A stretch of 64,000 bases of DNA from Paraburkholderia sp. C35. GTDB taxonomy: Bacteria > Pseudomonadota > Gammaproteobacteria > Burkholderiales > Burkholderiaceae. Both the position numbers and the translations under genes were made by a program. Within the stretch, counting starts at the first letter, position 1. Every line of letters begins with the position of its first letter. The stretch is from contig NZ_QBUY01000015.1 of the NCBI RefSeq assembly GCF_003121405.1, positions 1 to 64,000 of the forward strand. The letters are read 5' to 3'. The notes beneath the pieces are model-generated. The model saw only the letters and a list, made by a program, of their open reading frames with translations, ran no database searches and had not been told where the DNA came from. Of the stretch, positions 61,124 through 64,000 are shown piece after piece.

Positions 61124-64000
61124 TCAGGCTGCGAGCACTTCCTTGGCAGCCTTCTTCGCGCCCATTTCGCCAAGTGCGCGCTTGTATTCCGTCGGGAACA
61201 CCTTCACGAACTGACGGCGCGCCGCATCCCAGTTTTCGAGCAGCGCCTTCGCACGCGGCGAACCCGTGAACTGGAAGTGACGTTCGATGAGCCCCTTGAG
61301 CAGCGCTTCGTCGGTTTGACCTGCGTGCCACAGTGCCTTGTCGACCGTGCGCTCCTGTTCGGCCTGTTGCAGCACCGGTTCGAGCGCGACCATCGACTTG
61401 TTGCACTTCGCTGCGAACGAACCGTCCACGTCGTACACGTAGGCGATACCGCCCGACATGCCCGCCGCGAAGTTGCGGCCCGTTTCGCCGAGCACCACCA
61501 CCGTGCCGCCTGTCATGTATTCGCAGCCGTGATCGCCCGTGCCTTCGACAACCGCCGTCGCGCCCGAGTTACGCACGCAGAAGCGCTCGCCCGCAACGCC
61601 ACGGAAGAACGATTCGCCTTCGATTGCGCCGTACATCACCGTGTTGCCGCAGATGATGTTTTCTTCGGACTTGCCGCGGAAATCGTTCGTCGGACGGATG
61701 ATGATGCGGCCACCCGACAGCCCCTTGCCGACGTAGTCGTTACCGTCGCCGACCAGATCCAGCGTGATGCCCTTCGCGAGGAACGCGCCGAAGCTCTGAC
61801 CCGCCGTGCCCTTCAGCTGGATATGGATGGCGTCGTCAGGCAGACCGTCGTGGCCGTACTTCTTCGCGATCGTGCCGGACAGCATTGCGCCGACGGTACG
61901 GTTCACGTTGCGCACCGGCTGGATGAACGACACGTGCTCGCCCTTCTCGATCGCTGCCTTTGCCTTCTCGATCAGCGTGTGATCGAGTGCGCGGTCCAGA
62001 CCGTGATCCTGCGATTCGACGTGCAGACGCGCGACGCTCGCCGGGACGCTCGGCTGATAGAACACGCGCGAGAAGTCCAGACCCTTCGCCTTCCAGTGCT
62101 CGATGCCCTTCTTCATATCGAGGTATTCGCTGTGGCCGATCAGGTCGTCGAACTTGCGAACACCCAGTTGCGCCATGATTTCGCGCACTTCTTCAGCGAT
62201 GAAGAAGAAGAAGTTGACGACGTGTTCCGGCTGGCCCTGGAATTTCGCGCGCAGCACGGGGTCTTGCGTCGCGACGCCGACCGGGCAGGTGTTCAGGTGG
62301 CACTTGCGCATCATGATGCAGCCTTCGACGACGAGCGGTGCCGTCGCAAAGCCGAATTCATCCGCGCCGAGCAGCGCGCCGATCACGACGTCGCGGCCCG
62401 TCTTCATCTGACCATCGGCCTGCACGCGGATACGGCCGCGCAACTGGTTCAGCACCAGCGTCTGCTGCGTTTCCGCGAGACCCAGTTCCCACGGCGTACC
62501 GGCGTGCTTCACCGACGACAGCGGCGATGCACCCGTGCCGCCATCATGACCGGCGATCACGACGTGATCGGCCTTCGCCTTCGCGACACCTGCGGCAACC
62601 GTGCCAACGCCCACTTCCGACACGAGCTTCACCGAAATGCTCGCCGCCGAGTTCGCGTTCTTCAGATCGTGAATCAGCTGTGCCAGATCTTCGATCGAGT
62701 AGATGTCGTGGTGCGGCGGCGGCGAAATCAGGCCGACGCCCGGCACCGAGTAACGCAGCTTGCCGATGTACTCGGACACCTTGTGACCCGGCAACTGACC
62801 GCCTTCGCCCGGCTTCGCGCCCTGCGCCATCTTGATCTGGATCTGGTCTGCCGAAGCCAGATATTCCGCCGTCACGCCGAAACGGCCCGACGCCACCTGC
62901 TTGATCTTCGAGCGCAGCGAATCGCCTTCCTTCAGCGGAATGTCAGTCACGATTTCATCGCCGATGATCGACTTCATCGTGTCGCCGTTCTTGATCGGAA
63001 TGCCGCGCAGTTCGTTGCGATAGCGGTTTTCGTCCTCGCCGCCTTCACCCGTGTTCGACTTGCCGCCGATACGGTTCATCGCCACCGCCAGCGTAGCGTG
63101 TGCTTCCGTCGAGATCGAGCCGAGCGACATCGCGCCCGTTGCAAAGCGCTTGACGATGTCCTTCGCCGATTCGACTTCGTCGAGCGGAATCGCCTTCGAC
63201 GGATCGACCTTGAATTCGAACAGGCCACGGAACGTCATGTGGCGCTTCGTCTGATCGTTGATCAGATGCGCGTATTCCTTGTACGTCTGATACGAGTTGC
63301 TGCGCGCCGAGTGTTGCAGCTTGGCGATCGCATCCGGCGTCCACATATGGTCTTCGCCGCGCACGCGGTATGCGTACTCGCCGCCCGCGTCGAGCATGTT
63401 GGCGAGAACCGGGTTGTCGCCGAACGCGTCGCGATGCAGACGGATCGCTTCTTCCGCCACTTCAAACAGGCCAATGCCGCCGACCTTCGACGCCGTGCCC
63501 TTGAAGTACTTGTTCACCAGATCTTCAGCCAGACCGACGGCTTCGAAAATCTGCGCGCCCGTGTACGACATGTATGTCGAAATGCCCATCTTCGACATGA
63601 CCTTGTGCAGGCCCTTGCCGACTGCCTTCGTGAAGTTGTAGATCGCCTTGTCCGCCGACAGATCGCCCTTCATGCCCGCTGCCATCTGCGCGAGCGTTTC
63701 CATCGCGAGGTACGGGTGAACGGCTTCCGCGCCGAAGCCCGCGAGCAGCGCGAAGTGGTGCGTCTCACGTGCCGAACCCGTCTCGACGACGAGGCCCGTG
63801 CTCGTGCGCAGACCTTGCGACACGAGGTGCGAGTGGATCGCCGACGTAGCCAGCAGCGCCGGGATCGCGACGTTGTCGCGGTCGGTCTTGCGGTCCGACA
63901 CGATCAGCATGTTGTAGCCGGACTTGACGGCATCGACGGCTTCCGCGCAAAGCGAGGCCAGACGCGCTTCGATGCCTTCCTTGCCCCAGCTCACCGGATA
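61124..64000 (-). CDS. gltB: Glutamate synthase (NADPH) large subunit, 3' part
   Basis: The last 958 or so residues; the 5' third, with the glutaminase domain, lies beyond the right edge. Present are the central domain, the FMN/synthase barrel ([92 protein letters not shown]), the 3Fe-4S ligands in [18 protein letters not shown] and the C-terminal GXXGXXXG beta-helix ([20 protein letters not shown] ... [30 protein letters not shown]). It makes glutamate from 2-oxoglutarate and glutamine. Confidence 0.97.
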   Translation of the reverse strand, partial: YPVSWGKEGIEARLASLCAEAVDAVKSGYNMLIVSDRKTDRDNVAIPALLATSAIHSHLVSQGLRTSTGLVVETGSARETHHFALLAGFGAEAVHPYLAMETLAQMAAGMKGDLSADKAIYNFTKAVGKGLHKVMSKMGISTYMSYTGAQIFEAVGLAEDLVNKYFKGTASKVGGIGLFEVAEEAIRLHRDAFGDNPVLANMLDAGGEYAYRVRGEDHMWTPDAIAKLQHSARSNSYQTYKEYAHLINDQTKRHMTFRGLFEFKVDPSKAIPLDEVESAKDIVKRFATGAMSLGSISTEAHATLAVAMNRIGGKSNTGEGGEDENRYRNELRGIPIKNGDTMKSIIGDEIVTDIPLKEGDSLRSKIKQVASGRFGVTAEYLASADQIQIKMAQGAKPGEGGQLPGHKVSEYIGKLRYSVPGVGLISPPPHHDIYSIEDLAQLIHDLKNANSAASISVKLVSEVGVGTVAAGVAKAKADHVVIAGHDGGTGASPLSSVKHAGTPWELGLAETQQTLVLNQLRGRIRVQADGQMKTGRDVVIGALLGADEFGFATAPLVVEGCIMMRKCHLNTCPVGVATQDPVLRAKFQGQPEHVVNFFFFIAEEVREIMAQLGVRKFDDLIGHSEYLDMKKGIEHWKAKGLDFSRVFYQPSVPASVARLHVESQDHGLDRALDHTLIEKAKAAIEKGEHVSFIQPVRNVNRTVGAMLSGTIAKKYGHDGLPDDAIHIQLKGTAGQSFGAFLAKGITLDLVGDGNDYVGKGLSGGRIIIRPTNDFRGKSEENIICGNTVMYGAIEGESFFRGVAGERFCVRNSGATAVVEGTGDHGCEYMTGGTVVVLGETGRNFAAGMSGGIAYVYDVDGSFAAKCNKSMVALEPVLQQAEQERTVDKALWHAGQTDEALLKGLIERHFQFTGSPRAKALLENWDAARRQFVKVFPTEYKRALGEMGAKKAAKEVLAA

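Overview
The window looks like part of the main chromosome of a Burkholderia-type betaproteobacterium, most likely Paraburkholderia or a close relative. This rests on the high GC content, strong G/C bias at codon third positions, and gene order: petABC-sspA-sspB-tRNA-Thr, the long tat/his/murA/bolA/mla/thi series on one strand, and gltBD. I see no insertion sequence, prophage, CRISPR array, rRNA gene or replication origin.

Layout. 1-8300: the start of an amino-acid permease, a cold-shock gene with a strong promoter and terminator, an Hsp70-like protein, two MFS transporters, a nitroreductase, a TetR regulator with a perfect palindromic operator, a DUF1415 protein and a methyltransferase. 8600-13300: an unknown helical protein, then a galactarate (or related sugar diacid) module made of a GntR/FadR regulator, an MFS transporter and galactarate dehydratase, followed by a DUF1059 protein. 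13500-16100: a flavoprotein, a methyltransferase and tRNA-Thr(UGU). 16100-20200 (minus): the cytochrome bc1 complex and SspA/SspB. 20400-22400: Nif3-like protein and DegS-like protease, divergent.

22480-44750 (minus) is an almost uninterrupted run of genes in one direction. Read in the direction of transcription it is: TPP riboswitch, a short leader ORF, thiO-thiS-thiG-thiE, mlaF-E-D-A-C-B, an ABC-2 exporter pair, bolA, murA, hisG-D-C-B, marC, hisH-A-F-I-E, a small membrane protein, a HIT protein and tatA-B-C. Many neighbours overlap by four bases. The region covers thiamine thiazole synthesis, outer-membrane lipid asymmetry, the first step of peptidoglycan synthesis, histidine synthesis and folded-protein export.

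45300-55770 is the accessory part. It holds a YddA-type ABC protein, an SDR lacking the usual catalytic tyrosine, a secreted protein and a lipoprotein of unknown function, and two closely related OmpR-type response regulators bracketing a minus-strand block: an orphan flgH, a secreted protein, a tiny lipoprotein and a 63-residue protein. A histidine kinase follows, then a Tat-exported PTP-like lipoprotein whose catalytic cysteine is serine. 56170-64000: an MFS transporter with a D-amino-acid-dehydrogenase-like enzyme, ThpR, and gltD with the 3' part of gltB.

Most promising for new biology: (1) a previously unremarked 36-codon cysteine-containing ORF between the TPP riboswitch and thiO, with a strong ribosome binding site and a stop overlapping the thiO start; (2) the paralogous response-regulator island with orphan FlgH; (3) the exported pseudophosphatase-like lipoprotein; (4) the SDR without the catalytic Tyr. 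All calls come from reading the sequence by eye; no database search was run.
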